Shown here piece after piece: positions 32,713-32,724 of a stretch of 32,724 nt of DNA. The stretch covers positions 1-32,724 of the forward strand of contig MWCJ01000032.1 of NCBI GenBank assembly GCA_002069975.1, in the 5' to 3' direction. Source of the DNA: Bacteroidetes bacterium ADurb.Bin217 (GTDB lineage: Bacteria > Bacteroidota > Bacteroidia > Bacteroidales > UBA1715). The notes below the pieces were generated by a model. That model was given only the letters and a program-made list of their open reading frames with translations, did not search any database and was not told where the DNA came from. Both the position numbers and the translations under genes were made by a program. Positions within the stretch are counted from its first letter, which is position 1. The number at the start of each line of letters is the position of its first letter.

Positions 32713-32724
32713 ATTTTAGCTGTG

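Noticed and set aside
1..32724. tRNA genes, rRNA, CRISPR arrays, insertion sequences or phage genes
   Set aside because: No T-loop/cloverleaf pattern, no spaced direct repeats and no transposase, integrase or phage motif were seen in any gap or frame.

Overview
The window looks like chromosomal DNA from an AT-rich member of the Bacteroidota, probably Bacteroidales-like. The evidence is type IX secretion (T9SS) C-terminal sorting domains, an S46 dipeptidyl-peptidase, a GSCFA protein, a DUF6427-like membrane protein, a Bacteroidota-style glutamyl-tRNA synthetase, many signal peptides ending in A-Q, almost no Shine-Dalgarno sequences, and several good TAnnTTTG -7 promoter elements. I saw no rRNA, tRNA, CRISPR array, transposase or phage gene. 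The species cannot be named from what is visible.

Layout. 1-4.1 kb: the tail of a small multidrug-resistance (SMR) transporter, a secreted S46 peptidase of DPP7 type, a 2-hydroxyacid (phosphoglycerate) dehydrogenase, and queD. 4.1-8.3 kb: an isolated exported protein, then a tight three-gene minus-strand operon in which a 752-residue surface protein (lamin-tail, chitobiase-like, CotH kinase, T9SS sorting domain) lies between two small exported beta-rich proteins. 8.3-14.6 kb: an orphan soluble histidine kinase, an arginine pair (M20 deacylase then argH), and a large Ig-like lipoprotein. 14.6-19.5 kb: purD plus a DUF6427-like membrane protein, meeting head-on and overlapping a gltX-GSCFA operon. 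19.5-23.7 kb: a four-gene operon, pgpH-type HD phosphodiesterase, PhnP-like MBL hydrolase, gmhB phosphatase, and a class IV aminotransferase homologue that appears to lack its PLP lysine. 23.7-26.4 kb: a short, degenerate glutamate-5-kinase homologue ending at a strong bidirectional terminator, then a cassette of two LVIVD-like beta-propeller proteins and one outer-membrane-like protein. 26.5-28.9 kb: a class III aminotransferase whose end overlaps the start of an Omp85-family barrel. 28.9-31.5 kb: trpB-trpA-hisH. 31.8 kb to the end: a fibronectin-III/T9SS cargo gene with an unusually strong Shine-Dalgarno, followed by a 19-codon ORF that ends inside a hairpin.

How it fits together. Housekeeping metabolism (arginine, tryptophan, histidine, purine, queuosine, heptose, tRNA charging) alternates with small envelope cassettes. 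The most unusual material is two homologues of metabolic enzymes with lost catalytic motifs (19500-20315 and 23710-24372), the CotH/T9SS operon, the LVIVD/barrel operon, and the differently built translation signals at the right edge. I did not recognise a known defence or mobile system.
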